The translations under genes were made by a program, and so were the position numbers. Under the pieces are notes generated by a model that did not search any database, was not told the origin of the DNA, and saw only the letters and a program-made list of their open reading frames with translations. This document shows, in pieces, positions 38,047-47,817 of a stretch of 64,000 nt of DNA. The stretch lies in the NCBI RefSeq assembly GCF_030687715.1, contig NZ_CP117445.1, forward strand, positions 2,538,501 to 2,602,500. The letters run 5' to 3'. The stretch comes from Pseudomonas sp. FP2196. Its GTDB lineage: Bacteria; Pseudomonadota; Gammaproteobacteria; Pseudomonadales; Pseudomonadaceae. Position 1 is the stretch's first letter, and each line of letters begins with the position of its first letter.

Positions 38047-38225
38047 CTTGCGAATGCGGGCTCTCGCCAGAGACGGGCCCAAGATACCGTTCGAACTATA
38101 CGAGTGAGTGTGGAGGGCTGGAGCACGATCTACATCACAGGCAAAAAGCCTAAGGAGCTGCACGGCTTCCAAGTCCCTCCCTCGATGATCAGTCGAGAAC
38201 TATCGCTCCTGACGGAGCGATAGTC
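38047..38225 (-). ncRNA. Candidate IS110 bridge RNA
   Basis: Non-coding end upstream of the transposase, read on the minus strand. First comes a hairpin CTATCGCTCC-GTCA-GGAGCGATAG (38204-38226). Next a loop is closed by GGAGGG/CCCTCC (38175-38180 with 38112-38117). It holds GCAGCTCCT (38153-38161), identical to the REP flank plus core, an inner AGGC-TTTTT-GCCT hairpin, then TGTAG (38130-38134), complementary to the other flank. A second loop holds ACGGTATCT (38082-38090), identical to the element's right end (37008-37016). It continues with a GGGC...GCCC hairpin and CAAG (38047-38050), complementary to the left end. Two guide pairs in two loops is the known bridge-RNA layout; expression is inferred. 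Confidence 0.7.
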
Positions 38226-38235
38226 GAGATACAAG

Positions 38236-38316
38236 GAGCTGCCGAAGGCTGCGATCTTTTGACGTTGGTCTTTAAAAAGCAAGATCAAAAGATCGCAGCC
38301 TTCGGCAGCTCCTACA
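38236..38316. repeat. REP doublet, type A, split by the IS110 element
   Basis: GAGCTGCCGAAGGCTGCGAT ... and inverted ATCGCAGCCTTCGGCAGCTC CTACA. The first seven bases of the left REP (CCTGTAG) are on the far side of the IS at 37003-37009. Confidence 0.9.
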
Positions 38317-38329
38317 CGGGATTGCGCAA

Positions 38330-40540
38330 TCAACTCGACTGCGCGGCCTCGTCCTCAATCACGTCGTCGAGAATGTCCTCCTGCCCCGGCACTTCGGTGA
38401 TCACACTGAAGTCCGTCACCTCAACCGCGCCCAGCCCATAACCCAATAAGTGGAAAGAAAACGCCTTGCGCTGCTGCGGGTTGTCAAAACTGAAATCCAT
38501 CTCCAGCGGCTGATCCGCCGTGGCGACCATCTCCGCTGGCAATCCCAGTTGCACGTCCTGTTCAAACTCCTTGGCCTTGAGCTGAATGTACGCCGCTTGT
38601 TGCGGATCGACCGAGCGCACGGTCAGGCGCACGCGGGTGTGCGAGCCTTTGGGCATTTCCAGGTATTGCGCGCCGATCAGGTTGTCGGCCCAGTCGTCAT
38701 TGATCTGCGCTTGCAGCGCGATAACGTTGTTACTGCCGAACTGATAGTGCTGATTGAGCGGGGTGCGCAGCAGCGACAGATCCAGTGCATTGGCGCGCGC
38801 CGCAATCTGCCGGGCCCGCTGACCACTGTAGGTGCCCTTGAACGTGGCGCTCTCGGCGATAAACCCGGCGCTCTCGTAGTAGCGGCAGCGGCGCGGCATG
38901 TCGCATTCGGAGAAAATGCCCCGGCCGTCGTGATAACGCAGTTTGCCGTTGGTGAACGACATGATTTCGCGACCGGAATCGTAATCGCGGAACAGCGAGC
39001 GACCGCTCAGCGAGGTCGGCACCGGCAGGTCAAAGTAGTCGAGGATCGATGTGCTCAGATCAACATGGCCATACACCCCGGCGTTAAGGCGTGGCAGCTG
39101 TTCATGCTCGGGCGCCAGTGTCAGGTTGAAACCCCACGAGGAGGCCAGACGCACGCCGTCGATGCCGTGGGATTCATCCGAAGTGATCACCACGAGGGTG
39201 TCTTTCAATACGCCTTGGCGTTCAAGACCGCTGAGGAATTGATCCAGCGCATCGTCCAGATAACCGACGGCAGCCTGTTTCGGTGTTTCGTAGCGTTCCA
39301 GATAGTCTTGCGGTGCGGAGTAGGGCTGGTGGGTGCCCACGGTCAGCAACGTCAGCATCCAGGGTTGCTTCTGCTTCTTCAGTTGACCGACATAATCCAG
39401 CGCACCTTCAAAGAACGCCTTGTCATCTTTGCCCCACGGGAATTCCAGATAGTTGGCGTTGCTGAACCATTCCAGGCCATGGGTCGCATCAAAACCGATG
39501 TGCGGCATGATCTTGTCTTTGGCCATGAAGCGTAGGCCGGCGCCTTGCAGGTAGTGGGTGCTGAAGCCGTGTTCGCGCAGTTGCGCCGGCAGGCAGGCCT
39601 GATTGCGCTCTTGCTGGGTGAGCATTTCGACGCCTTTGGGCGTGCCGTTGTTGAGCTTGTCGTAATCGCCACAGAGCATGGCGTACAGACCGCGAATGGT
39701 CTGATGGGTGTGAAGCACGTAATCCGGCGTGTTCATGCCGCGCTCGGCCCAACGGCTGAGGTTGGGCATCAGGTCTTCCTGATAATGGCTGCCGATGGCT
39801 TCGCGGTTGGCGCGGATGTAGGCACCGGGAATGCCTTCCAGGGCGATGACCAGTACGTTGCGCGCCTGGCCCGGCGCGGCCAGCAGTTTATGGCCATTTA
39901 GATCGACATCGGTCAAACCGGCCATCGCCGGAGCGACTTCTTCGACATCACCGTCCAGCCATTCCTCGGCCTGGATCTGCAAATCAGCAACCTGCGTAGC
40001 CAGCAATTGATGTGGCAAGTTGTACGCGCGCCATGGATCGTCCTCGCTCGGCCACAGATTTTGCGCACCCCAGTGCGCGGCGAACAGCACCAGCGGCGCA
40101 CTCCACGCAGCGCGGGGCAGGGCCGGACGAGCGATGCCGCGAGCAGTAAATTGCGTCAGCAGCCACAACGACAAGGCCAACAGCAAGGTGATGCCCAGTG
40201 CGGGATGGGCCAGACCGCCGCCAGTGGAATTCTCGACAAATTGCGGATCGAACAGGTAATGCAGATCCGCCGGATTCGGCAGGCGTCCTACGGCGCTGAC
40301 CAGTTCAGCCGTCGCCACGCTCAACAGTGCGCAGAACAGCAGCACCGGCAATGCCAGCCACCACGGACGACGATGCAGCAACACCACCAGCAAACTGCCA
40401 ATGGCCAGATCCGACAAATAACCCAGCGGCATCGACCAGCCGAGCGCCGCGCGCAGGCATACCGGCACGATCAGTACCAGCAAAATCAAGGAAAAGAGGC
40501 GGGCATGTGGGTGTCGCAACCCGGTCAAAAGAGCGCTCAC
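38330..40540 (-). CDS. LTA synthase family sulfatase-type phosphotransferase
   Basis: 736 residues. Several N-terminal membrane segments (~15-150), then a periplasmic sulfatase/alkaline-phosphatase-fold domain. VLVIALEGIPGAYIRANREA holds the usual metal-site region, HTHQTIRGLYAMLCGDY the nucleophile Thr region, and VVITSDESHGIDG the C-terminal metal ligands. Such enzymes transfer phosphoglycerol or phosphoethanolamine to glycans or lipids (OpgB-like, EptA-like) in the periplasm. The acceptor cannot be told. It is monocistronic. Confidence 0.82.
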   Translation of the reverse strand: MSALLTGLRHPHARLFSLILLVLIVPVCLRAALGWSMPLGYLSDLAIGSLLVVLLHRRPWWLALPVLLFCALLSVATAELVSAVGRLPNPADLHYLFDPQFVENSTGGGLAHPALGITLLLALSLWLLTQFTARGIARPALPRAAWSAPLVLFAAHWGAQNLWPSEDDPWRAYNLPHQLLATQVADLQIQAEEWLDGDVEEVAPAMAGLTDVDLNGHKLLAAPGQARNVLVIALEGIPGAYIRANREAIGSHYQEDLMPNLSRWAERGMNTPDYVLHTHQTIRGLYAMLCGDYDKLNNGTPKGVEMLTQQERNQACLPAQLREHGFSTHYLQGAGLRFMAKDKIMPHIGFDATHGLEWFSNANYLEFPWGKDDKAFFEGALDYVGQLKKQKQPWMLTLLTVGTHQPYSAPQDYLERYETPKQAAVGYLDDALDQFLSGLERQGVLKDTLVVITSDESHGIDGVRLASSWGFNLTLAPEHEQLPRLNAGVYGHVDLSTSILDYFDLPVPTSLSGRSLFRDYDSGREIMSFTNGKLRYHDGRGIFSECDMPRRCRYYESAGFIAESATFKGTYSGQRARQIAARANALDLSLLRTPLNQHYQFGSNNVIALQAQINDDWADNLIGAQYLEMPKGSHTRVRLTVRSVDPQQAAYIQLKAKEFEQDVQLGLPAEMVATADQPLEMDFSFDNPQQRKAFSFHLLGYGLGAVEVTDFSVITEVPGQEDILDDVIEDEAAQSS

Positions 40541-40811
40541 AAAAAAGACCTTCCAGTCATTAAACCGTCAAAAAAGTGTGGGCGATGATACCAAGGGTCA
40601 GCTGTCTGATCGCCTTTTTAAAAACGCGGCTGATCCGCTGTCGGAGGTCGCCAGGCAAGGCAGGTGGGCGTGAAGCCTTGGCGGGCGTCCGTGATAGCCG
40701 ACAACGCCGAATCAGGCTGGCGGATCGGTGCGGGATTTTTATTGTTTCAGGTTATTTAGATTGCCCACGATCCGCTGCCATGAGAGGAGCCTGTCGAACA
40801 ACCCCGAAGAG

Positions 40812-42353
40812 TCAGCCTGTTGGTTCTATGAGTCGAGTGATCGGATGATCATGCCCCTCGACGTGCCATTTCACCCATAGCCGGTTGCGCCCATCGGCGT
40901 TTTTATCCGGTTCAATGGACAGCCAGTTGCGGCTGGCGATCAGGTAATTTCCGTCGTAGCCGATGGTTTGCATGTCGGCTGTCAGGTCGGTGTCGATCTT
41001 TTCCCGGGTACTGGTGATGGTTTCCAGGCTTCTGATGGCCAGTACTGCCAGAGGGGGGTGGACGATGCCTGTGGAAATCAGTTGGTGGATGACCTCGGCA
41101 CCATTGTCGCTATGCCTGGGGTTGGCCGAGCGGATAACGCTGGCGGCGGCGACGTGCACATCGCCGGAAACAATGGTGACTTTGCATTTGCTGCGCTTGG
41201 CAAAGTCCAGCAATCCATTGATCAACTGCTTGCGTTCGTTCTTGTGCGGCTGATGGCGCCAGTGGTCACGGAAGTCATCCTCCGGCCCGATTTCCCCCGG
41301 AACCCATCCGACCAGCGCCTCAAGTAATGCCAGGTTGACGAACGAAACCGGGACACTGGATACGAACAACAAGTGTGAGTGCTTGCCGACAGCCAGGCTT
41401 TTAATCCAGTCAAACATCTGAGAGATGCTTTTCTGCGACATGATTTGCGTAGGTTGTTTGAGCTGACCGTTTCTACCCTTGATGTCTGGTGCTCGCTCGA
41501 ACCTGAGATCGGGAACAACAATCGCCAGACCGCCGAGCCCTTCGAAGGCAAAGGAAAAGCCTTGACGGGTAATGGCGCCCGGACGTGTTTCGTTTTCGCC
41601 GATCTGCAGTTGGTAAATCCGGAAATAACGCGTCGCAATGCGAAACAGTCCTTGGTGTACGGGACTCTCATGCAGTGCCTGGGGATAGGAGCCCCAGCCA
41701 TCGATAATGTCGTGGTCATCCCACATCATCAAAGTAGGCACGCTACTTAGCATTTTCAGCACTTGTGGCCGAGCCCAATATCGCGGATAGACGTTGGCAA
41801 AAAACTCGTCAGCCTGAAGCTCCATTTCTTCAGTCCAACGAGTGTCATCGCGATTCCAGGACAACTGCTGATGCCACTCATTCAGAGGGCCCCGGATCTG
41901 CAGCAGTTCGTCGCTATAAATCTGATCGCCGCCCATGATCAGCAGATGGTACTCGGCTTGTTTATGCGCTTGAGCGAGATTGCTCCAACGCTCAGCATAA
42001 CGATCAGCCAGTGATTGCAGGTATTTCACGTCAGACACGCCATTACACGAGGCGTAGGCGATGCGAGGTGCCTGTTCAAGTGGAGGGACGTGGAAGGAGC
42101 CGGATATGCCTGCCCACTCATAGTCGATCTTCAATTGCGTTTTAGTTTGTTCGATCTGCATGTCGAGCCGCCAGACGGCCATTTTCGGATGGCTTACAGG
42201 CACCTTTGCAATTTGCGTGACGGTCGGACGGTGCGCCTGCGCAACGTTGGGGACTGGCGCCGGGGCATTCAGGTCTTGCACCAGAATGGCTGACACGCAG
42301 TATTTTTGATTCTGGATACCTCGAAAGCTCAAAACCGGGCCAAAGGGACTCAT
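40812..42353 (-). CDS. PhoD-like alkaline phosphatase family protein
   Basis: 513 residues from the ATG at 42353, which has GCGAGGACG just upstream; the frame extends to 42479 but the added residues look non-coding. Metallophosphatase ligands: LLIMGGDQIYSDEL, MWDDHDIIDGWGS and IVSGDVHVAAASVI. YASCNGVSD (~97-105) is the PhoD-type opening. No signal peptide is visible, so it seems cytoplasmic, unlike secreted PhoD. Substrate unknown. It ends 270 bases from the sulfatase gene; that gap holds no gene. Confidence 0.82.
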   Translation of the reverse strand: MSPFGPVLSFRGIQNQKYCVSAILVQDLNAPAPVPNVAQAHRPTVTQIAKVPVSHPKMAVWRLDMQIEQTKTQLKIDYEWAGISGSFHVPPLEQAPRIAYASCNGVSDVKYLQSLADRYAERWSNLAQAHKQAEYHLLIMGGDQIYSDELLQIRGPLNEWHQQLSWNRDDTRWTEEMELQADEFFANVYPRYWARPQVLKMLSSVPTLMMWDDHDIIDGWGSYPQALHESPVHQGLFRIATRYFRIYQLQIGENETRPGAITRQGFSFAFEGLGGLAIVVPDLRFERAPDIKGRNGQLKQPTQIMSQKSISQMFDWIKSLAVGKHSHLLFVSSVPVSFVNLALLEALVGWVPGEIGPEDDFRDHWRHQPHKNERKQLINGLLDFAKRSKCKVTIVSGDVHVAAASVIRSANPRHSDNGAEVIHQLISTGIVHPPLAVLAIRSLETITSTREKIDTDLTADMQTIGYDGNYLIASRNWLSIEPDKNADGRNRLWVKWHVEGHDHPITRLIEPTG

Positions 42354-42499
42354 ATGTCGTCCTCGCTGACAATCGAAGAACCGCTGATGCCACTGGGTGC
42401 AGTGGTGATCCCAAGCGTAGACGGCTTTTCGACAACGAGGCATTCCCGACAAGGTGCTCAGGGAGTGACACCGGGTCACCCCTGAAATGTGCGCTCGCT

Positions 42500-44563
42500 T
42501 TATTTTCCCGATTCTTCGCGCTTCACCACCAACGTCAAAATGTCATAGCTCGCCACCAGCTCACCGAGCTGGTTGGTAACCTCCACATCCCACGCCACCA
42601 CGCCTTGCGGAATGCCTTGCGGGCTCTTCTTGCCCTGGTCGATCTTGCGCTTGCAAGTCAGGCGCGCCTGGATGGTGTCGCCGATGCCGACCGGGTTGAT
42701 GAAGCGCAGGGTGTCGAGGCCGTAGTTGGCCAGTACCGGGCCGGGGGCGGCGGAGACGAACAGGCCGGCGGCCGCAGAGAGCACGAAATAGCCGTGGGCG
42801 ATGCGTTTGCCGAACTGCGACTCTTTGGCGGCGATGTCGTCGAAGTGCATGTAGAAGTGGTCGCCGGACAGGCAGCCGAAGTTGACCAGGTCCGCTTCGG
42901 TGACGGTGCGGCGATGGGTCAGCAGTGACTCGCCGATCTGAAGATCCTGGAAGTGCCGGCGGAACGGATGCACTTCGGTTTCGATGACTTTGGCGCCGCG
43001 CACGTGTTCACCGGTGACGGCTGCAAGCATGGTCGGCGAGCCTTGTACCGCCGCGCGTTGCAGGTAGTGTTTGACCGCGCGCAGGCCGCCCAGCTCTTCA
43101 CCACCGCCGGCACGGCCAGGGCCGCCGTGTTTGAGTTGTGGCAGCGGCGAGCCATGGCCGGTGGATTCGGCAGCGGACTCACGATCCAGTACCAGCAGGC
43201 GCCCGTGCCACGCGGCGGCAGCGGGGATGGCCTTGGCGGCGATGGCAGGGGACTTGGTGACCAGACTGGCGACCAGGCTGCCCTTGCCGCGAGCAGCCAA
43301 CACCAGTGCTTCATCGAGATCGTCGTAAGCCATCAACGTGCTGACCGGACCGAAGGCTTCGATGTCATGGGCGCCGCCCTCGGCATGCGGATCACGGGCC
43401 AGCAGCAGAGTCGGGGCGAAGAACGCGCCCTGACTGACGTTTTCGCCGCGCGGTTCGAAACCGTCACTCGCCCCGAACAGCTGATCGCAGCTTTGCAGCA
43501 GGCTTTGCAGGCGCTCGCCAACATCTTTCTGTTGATCGTGGGAGGCCAGCGCGCCCATGCGAACGCCCTCCACCGACGGGTCGCCGATCACCACTTTCGC
43601 CAGGCGATCACGCAGTCGTGTGGCTACCGCATCGATGTGTTGCTTGGGCACGATGGCACGGCGGATTGCCGTGCATTTTTGCCCGGCCTTGGTGGTCATT
43701 TCCCGCGCGACTTCCTTGATGAACAGCTCGAACTCTTCGTCATCCGGGGTGACGTCCGGAGCGAGGATCGCGCAGTTCAGCGAGTCGGCTTCGGCGTTGA
43801 ACGGCACCGAATGGCGGATCAGGTTCGGGTTGACCCGCAGCTTGGCGGCGGTGTCGGCGGAGCCGGTGAACGTCACCACGTCCTGACCTTGCATACGGTC
43901 GAGCAGGTCGCCGGTGCTGCCGATCACCAGTTGCAGGCTGCCGGTCGGCAACAGGCCGGATTCGTCCATCAGTCGCACCACGGCTTCGGTCAGGTAACTG
44001 GTGGCGCTGGCCGGTTTGACGATGCACGGCATGCCGGCGAGGAAGCACGGTGCGAACTTCTCCAGCATGCCCCAGATCGGAAAGTTGAAGGCGTTGATGT
44101 GAACCGCGACGCCGCCGCGCGGCACCAGAATGTGCGTGCCGGCGAAGCTGCCGAGCTTGCCCAGTGCCATCGCCGGGCCTTCGTGGACGATGTTGCCCGA
44201 TGGCAATTCCCGCGCGCCGAGGCCGGCGTAGGTGAACAGCGTGCCGTTGCCGCCCTCGATGTCGATCCAGCTATCGGCACGGGTGGCGCCGCTGTGATGG
44301 GAGAGGGCGTAGAGCTGTTCTTTGCGTTCGCTCAGGTACAGCGCCAACGCCTTGAGCCGTTGTGCGCGTTGCTGGAAGTCGAGCTTCATCAGTTCGCTGA
44401 CGCCCTGGCGGCGCCCGAAGTCGATGGCTTCGGCGAAGTCCGGGCGCTCTTCGTGGGTCCGCGCCAGCTCATGGCCGTCGATGGCACTGCGCAGGATTTG
44501 CGCGCCGTGCTGGCCGATCCAGCGGCCGGCGAGGAAGCTTTGCAGGGTAGGGGCGTGGGGCAT
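42500..44563 (-). CDS. paaZ: Oxepin-CoA hydrolase / 3-oxo-5,6-dehydrosuberyl-CoA semialdehyde dehydrogenase
   Basis: 687 residues, bifunctional. Residues ~1-520 are an aldehyde dehydrogenase (MTTKAGQKCTAIRR holds the catalytic Cys ~295). Residues ~530-687 are a MaoC-type hydratase (FRRHFQDLQIGESLLTHRRT, then NFGCLSGDHFYMHFD). It opens the oxepin-CoA ring and oxidises the aldehyde in the phenylacetate pathway. It is the last gene of the minus-strand paa run, 28 bases after the symporter stop. Confidence 0.93.
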   Translation of the reverse strand: MPHAPTLQSFLAGRWIGQHGAQILRSAIDGHELARTHEERPDFAEAIDFGRRQGVSELMKLDFQQRAQRLKALALYLSERKEQLYALSHHSGATRADSWIDIEGGNGTLFTYAGLGARELPSGNIVHEGPAMALGKLGSFAGTHILVPRGGVAVHINAFNFPIWGMLEKFAPCFLAGMPCIVKPASATSYLTEAVVRLMDESGLLPTGSLQLVIGSTGDLLDRMQGQDVVTFTGSADTAAKLRVNPNLIRHSVPFNAEADSLNCAILAPDVTPDDEEFELFIKEVAREMTTKAGQKCTAIRRAIVPKQHIDAVATRLRDRLAKVVIGDPSVEGVRMGALASHDQQKDVGERLQSLLQSCDQLFGASDGFEPRGENVSQGAFFAPTLLLARDPHAEGGAHDIEAFGPVSTLMAYDDLDEALVLAARGKGSLVASLVTKSPAIAAKAIPAAAAWHGRLLVLDRESAAESTGHGSPLPQLKHGGPGRAGGGEELGGLRAVKHYLQRAAVQGSPTMLAAVTGEHVRGAKVIETEVHPFRRHFQDLQIGESLLTHRRTVTEADLVNFGCLSGDHFYMHFDDIAAKESQFGKRIAHGYFVLSAAAGLFVSAAPGPVLANYGLDTLRFINPVGIGDTIQARLTCKRKIDQGKKSPQGIPQGVVAWDVEVTNQLGELVASYDILTLVVKREESGK

Positions 44564-44591
44564 GAAAGAGGCTCCTGTGCTTGAGTAAGAT

Positions 44592-46238
44592 TCAGTGTTG
44601 GCTGGCGCCGGCCGCGCCGATGCCGGTCATTGAACGAATGAACTGCGCCAGATAACGGCCGCGCTCGAGGGCTGCGCGGGGCGAGCGGTCGGTGACCGAA
44701 AACAGCCAGGCGCTGAAGAACGCCAGACTCATGGAAAACAGCGCCGGGTTGGAATACGGGAACAGCGCTTGTGGGTGATGCAGGACGTTGACCCACACCG
44801 CCGGACTCAGGATCAGCAGCACGATGGCCGAGACCAGCCCCGCCAGACTGCCGATGACTGCGCCGCGTGTGGTCAGGCCTTTCCAGAACATCGAAAGGAA
44901 CAGCACCGGGAAATTCACCGAAGCGGCGATGGCCAGCACCAACCCGGAGAGGAAGGCGATGTTCTGCGATTCGAACAACAGGCCGAGGACGATGGCGAGC
45001 ACGCCGATGCACAGGGTGGCGATGCGTGAGACGCGGATTTCTTCCTTCTCGCTGGCCTGACCTTTACGCATCACGCAGGCGTACAAGTCATGGGACACCG
45101 CGGAGGCGCCGGAGAGCGCGAGTCCGGCCACCACCGCCAGAATCGTCGCGAATGCCACCGCCGAAATGAAGCCGAGGAACAGGTTGCCACCCACCGCTTG
45201 CGCCAGATGCACGGCGACCATGTTGCCGCCACCGATGATCGCGCCGCTGGCATCGCGAAAGGACGGATCGGTGCCGACCATGACGATGGAGCCGAAACCG
45301 ACGATGATCAGCAGCAGGTAGAAATAGCCGATGAAACCGGTGGCGTAGAACACGCTTTTACGCGCCTGTTTCGCATCGCTGACGGTGAAGAAACGCATAA
45401 GGATGTGTGGCAACCCGGCAGTGCCGAACATCATGCCCAGCCCCAGGGAAATCGCGTCGATCGGGTTCGACAGCAACCCGCCCGGCGCCATGATCGCCGT
45501 ACCTTTGGCATGCACGGCGGTGGCGCCGGCAAACATCGCCTCAAAGCTGAAACCGAAGTGCTTGAGCACCATGAAGGCCATGAACGTGGTGCCGAACAGC
45601 AGCATCACCGCTTTGATGATCTGCACCCACGTGGTGGCGAGCATGCCGCCGAACGTGACGTAGAACACCATCAGCACGCCGACGAGTACCACGGCGTAGA
45701 GGTAGTCGATGCCGAACAGCAATTCGATCAGTTTGCCGGCGCCGACCATCTGCGCCACCAGGTACATCAGCGCCACGGTCAGCGTGCCGAAGGCCGAGGT
45801 CAGGCGCACCGGAATTTGTTCGAGGCGATACGAAACGACGTCGGCAAAGGTGTATTTGCCGAGGTTGCGCAGGCGTTCGGCGATCAGGAACAGGATGATC
45901 GGCCAGCCAGCCAACACGCCCAGGGCGTAGAGCAAGCCGTCGTAACCGTTGAGGAACATCATCGCCGAGATGCCCAGAAACGAAGCAGCGGAGATCATGT
46001 CGCCAGCAATCGCCAGACCGTTCTGGAAACCGGTCATGCCGCCACCAGCGGTATAGAAATCGCTGGTCGAACGGGTGCGCAGCGCGGCCCAACGGGTCAC
46101 GCCGAGGGTGAACAGGACGAACACCATGAACATGCCGATGGCGTTCCAGTTCAACGGGCGGGTACTGGTTTCGGCAGCGAGGGCAAGGTCAGTGACCAGC
46201 ACGCCGGGGAGCAGGAAAAACGCGGCCAGACGTTTCAT
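44592..46238 (-). CDS. Sodium:solute symporter, probable phenylacetate permease
   Basis: 548 residues from the ATG at 46238. The frame extends to 46595, but those residues are a shadow of the upstream DUF485 gene. Signal-like N-terminus [20 protein letters not shown], then ~13 membrane segments of the SSS family ([25 protein letters not shown], ActP/PaaL type). It would import phenylacetate or acetate with Na+. The location between paaE and paaZ favours phenylacetate (PaaL). It overlaps the DUF485 gene by four bases (ATGA), the typical actP-yjcH pairing. Confidence 0.85.
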   Translation of the reverse strand: MKRLAAFFLLPGVLVTDLALAAETSTRPLNWNAIGMFMVFVLFTLGVTRWAALRTRSTSDFYTAGGGMTGFQNGLAIAGDMISAASFLGISAMMFLNGYDGLLYALGVLAGWPIILFLIAERLRNLGKYTFADVVSYRLEQIPVRLTSAFGTLTVALMYLVAQMVGAGKLIELLFGIDYLYAVVLVGVLMVFYVTFGGMLATTWVQIIKAVMLLFGTTFMAFMVLKHFGFSFEAMFAGATAVHAKGTAIMAPGGLLSNPIDAISLGLGMMFGTAGLPHILMRFFTVSDAKQARKSVFYATGFIGYFYLLLIIVGFGSIVMVGTDPSFRDASGAIIGGGNMVAVHLAQAVGGNLFLGFISAVAFATILAVVAGLALSGASAVSHDLYACVMRKGQASEKEEIRVSRIATLCIGVLAIVLGLLFESQNIAFLSGLVLAIAASVNFPVLFLSMFWKGLTTRGAVIGSLAGLVSAIVLLILSPAVWVNVLHHPQALFPYSNPALFSMSLAFFSAWLFSVTDRSPRAALERGRYLAQFIRSMTGIGAAGASQH

Positions 46239-46543
46239 CGTGCGCACTCCTGCTTGAGCTTTTCGTTGAGCGGATCGATCACGTTGTTGGCGCGATAGAC
46301 GTAGAAACCCGTCAGGGCAAAGGCCAGCAACACCACGCTGACACCGACCAGCATGCCCACGGTGGTCACGCCGCCGCTGAGGGACTGGCCCAATGTGGCG
46401 GGGGAGAAAGCCACCAGCAGGACGAAGCCGTAATAGATCACCAGCATCAATGCGGTCAGCGACCAGTACAGGCGCTGCTTGCGGCGCACTAGCTGGATGA
46501 AGTCGGGGTGTTGGCGGATCAATTCGACGTCTTCGGGGCTCAT
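46235..46543 (-). CDS. DUF485 inner-membrane protein paired with symporter
   Basis: 102 residues from [20 protein letters not shown]. Two membrane segments ([20 protein letters not shown] ~28-47; [20 protein letters not shown] ~63-82) and the [11 protein letters not shown] motif of the YjcH family. It accompanies SSS symporters and probably helps their assembly or function. GGAAACGATC precedes the ATG. A REP doublet separates it from paaE, so the transport pair may be a separate transcription step. Confidence 0.85.
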   Translation of the reverse strand: MSPEDVELIRQHPDFIQLVRRKQRLYWSLTALMLVIYYGFVLLVAFSPATLGQSLSGGVTTVGMLVGVSVVLLAFALTGFYVYRANNVIDPLNEKLKQECAR

Positions 46544-46605
46544 GATCGTTTCCTTGTTTGTTGTTTTTGTTTTGGGTGAAACAGGGCAGACACACCGCCC
46601 CACTT

Positions 46606-46693
46606 TAGGAGTGAGCCTGCTCGCGATAGCGGTGTTTGAGGCGACATCGATGTTGAGTTTGATGGCCTCATCGCGAGCAGGCTCACTCCTACA
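46606..46693. repeat. REP doublet, type C
   Basis: TAGGAGTGAGCCTGCTCGCG and inverted CGCGAGCAGGCTCACTCCTA with ~45 bases between, in the paaE/DUF485 gap. It could attenuate transcription inside the paa run. Confidence 0.9.
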
Positions 46694-46710
46694 GGGATCT
46701 GTGTGAGCTT

Positions 46711-47787
46711 TTAAAACTGGTCGAAGTCGAGCACCACCTTGTCGCTCACCGGATACGCCTGGCACGACAGCACATACCCGGCCGCTACTTCGTAGTCCTC
46801 CAGGGCATGGTTGCTGTCCATGTCGACTTCGCCTTCGATGACTTTGCACTTGCAGGTTGAGCACACCCCGGCCTTGCACGAATAGGGCAGCTCAAGACCT
46901 TGCGCGTTGCCGGCATCGAGCAGGCTCTGGCTGTTGCGTGGCAGGTCGAAGGCCACGGCGCGGCCGTCGCTGATCACGGTGATCTGGCTGGTGCCGGCGT
47001 CGAGCACTTGCGCCGCCTGGCGGGCTTCGCGTTTCTGTTGGCTGCCGGCAGCGGCGAACAGTTCGAAGTGAATCCGCTCGGCGCTCATGCCTTTGGCCTT
47101 GAGGCTGTCGCGCACGGTTTCGGTCATCTCCTGCGGGCCACAGATGAACGCGGCATCGAGGGCTTTGACGTCGAGCCAGCGGCTGAACAGTTGCTCACAT
47201 TTCTGCGCGTCGATACGGCCGTTGTAGAGGTCGACATCCTGTTGCTCGCGGCTGAACACGAAGATCAGGTTCAGGCGTTGCAGGTAGCGGTTTTTCAGGT
47301 CTTCGAGCTGTTCGCGGAACAACGCGCCAGAGCTGGAACGGTTGCCGTACAGCAGGGTGACGCGGCTGTGTGGTTCGATCTCGAGCGTGGTCTTGATGAT
47401 CGACAGAATCGGCGTGATGCCGCTGCCCGCCGCTACGGCCAGATAGTTGCCGTGGCGAGCCGGATCCAGTTCAACGTGAAAATGCCCGGCTGGCGGCATC
47501 ACTTCCAGTGTGTGCCCGGCCTGCAATTGTTCATTGGCGAACGCCGAGAAACGCCCACCCGCGACGCGTTTGATCGCAATACGCAGCTCACCATCGTTGA
47601 CCCCGGTGCAGATCGAATACGAGCGACGCACTTCTTCGCCGTCCATTTGCGTACGCATCACCAGATGCTGGCCCTGGGTGAACTGAAAGCTGTCCTGCAA
47701 GTGCTGGGGAATGTCGAAAGCGATGGACACGGCGTCACGGGTTTCGCTGCGGACATCCTTGATGGTCAGGCTGTGGAATTTGCTCAT
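46711..47787 (-). CDS. paaE: Phenylacetyl-CoA epoxidase reductase subunit
   Basis: 358 residues. N-terminal ferredoxin-NADP reductase module (FAD site RRSYSICTG ~57-65, NADPH site AVAAGSGITPILSIIKTTLE ~117-136). C-terminal plant-type 2Fe-2S domain with LPYSCKAGVCSTCKCKV (~298-314). It passes electrons from NADPH to the PaaA diiron centre. It is the fifth gene of paaABCDE, 30 bases after paaD. Confidence 0.95.
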   Translation of the reverse strand: MSKFHSLTIKDVRSETRDAVSIAFDIPQHLQDSFQFTQGQHLVMRTQMDGEEVRRSYSICTGVNDGELRIAIKRVAGGRFSAFANEQLQAGHTLEVMPPAGHFHVELDPARHGNYLAVAAGSGITPILSIIKTTLEIEPHSRVTLLYGNRSSSGALFREQLEDLKNRYLQRLNLIFVFSREQQDVDLYNGRIDAQKCEQLFSRWLDVKALDAAFICGPQEMTETVRDSLKAKGMSAERIHFELFAAAGSQQKREARQAAQVLDAGTSQITVISDGRAVAFDLPRNSQSLLDAGNAQGLELPYSCKAGVCSTCKCKVIEGEVDMDSNHALEDYEVAAGYVLSCQAYPVSDKVVLDFDQF

Positions 47788-47817
47788 TATTGTTCTCCCG
47801 ACACGGCATTCGGCCGC

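Larger units (their letters stand above)
37010..38235 (-). mobile_element. IS110-family element inserted in a type-A REP
   Basis: The plus strand reads CCCCTGTAG at 37001-37009 and resumes GAGCTGCCGAAGGCTGCGAT at 38236; together these restore a normal type-A REP. On the element's own strand both junctions carry CT (AG at 37008-37009 and 38234-38235 in plus coordinates), the kind of core dinucleotide known for IS110/IS621. There are no terminal inverted repeats, as usual for the family. Length 1,226 bp. A CTTGCCC/GGGCAAG hairpin (37018-37038) lies near the transposase 3' end. Confidence 0.85.

Noticed and set aside
42953..44584. 543-codon frame antisense to paaZ
   Set aside because: Reverse shadow of paaZ, no recognisable domain.
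46239..46595. N-terminal extension of the SSS symporter frame
   Set aside because: Arg/Pro-rich and overlaps the DUF485 gene; the true start with signal-like N-terminus is at 46238.
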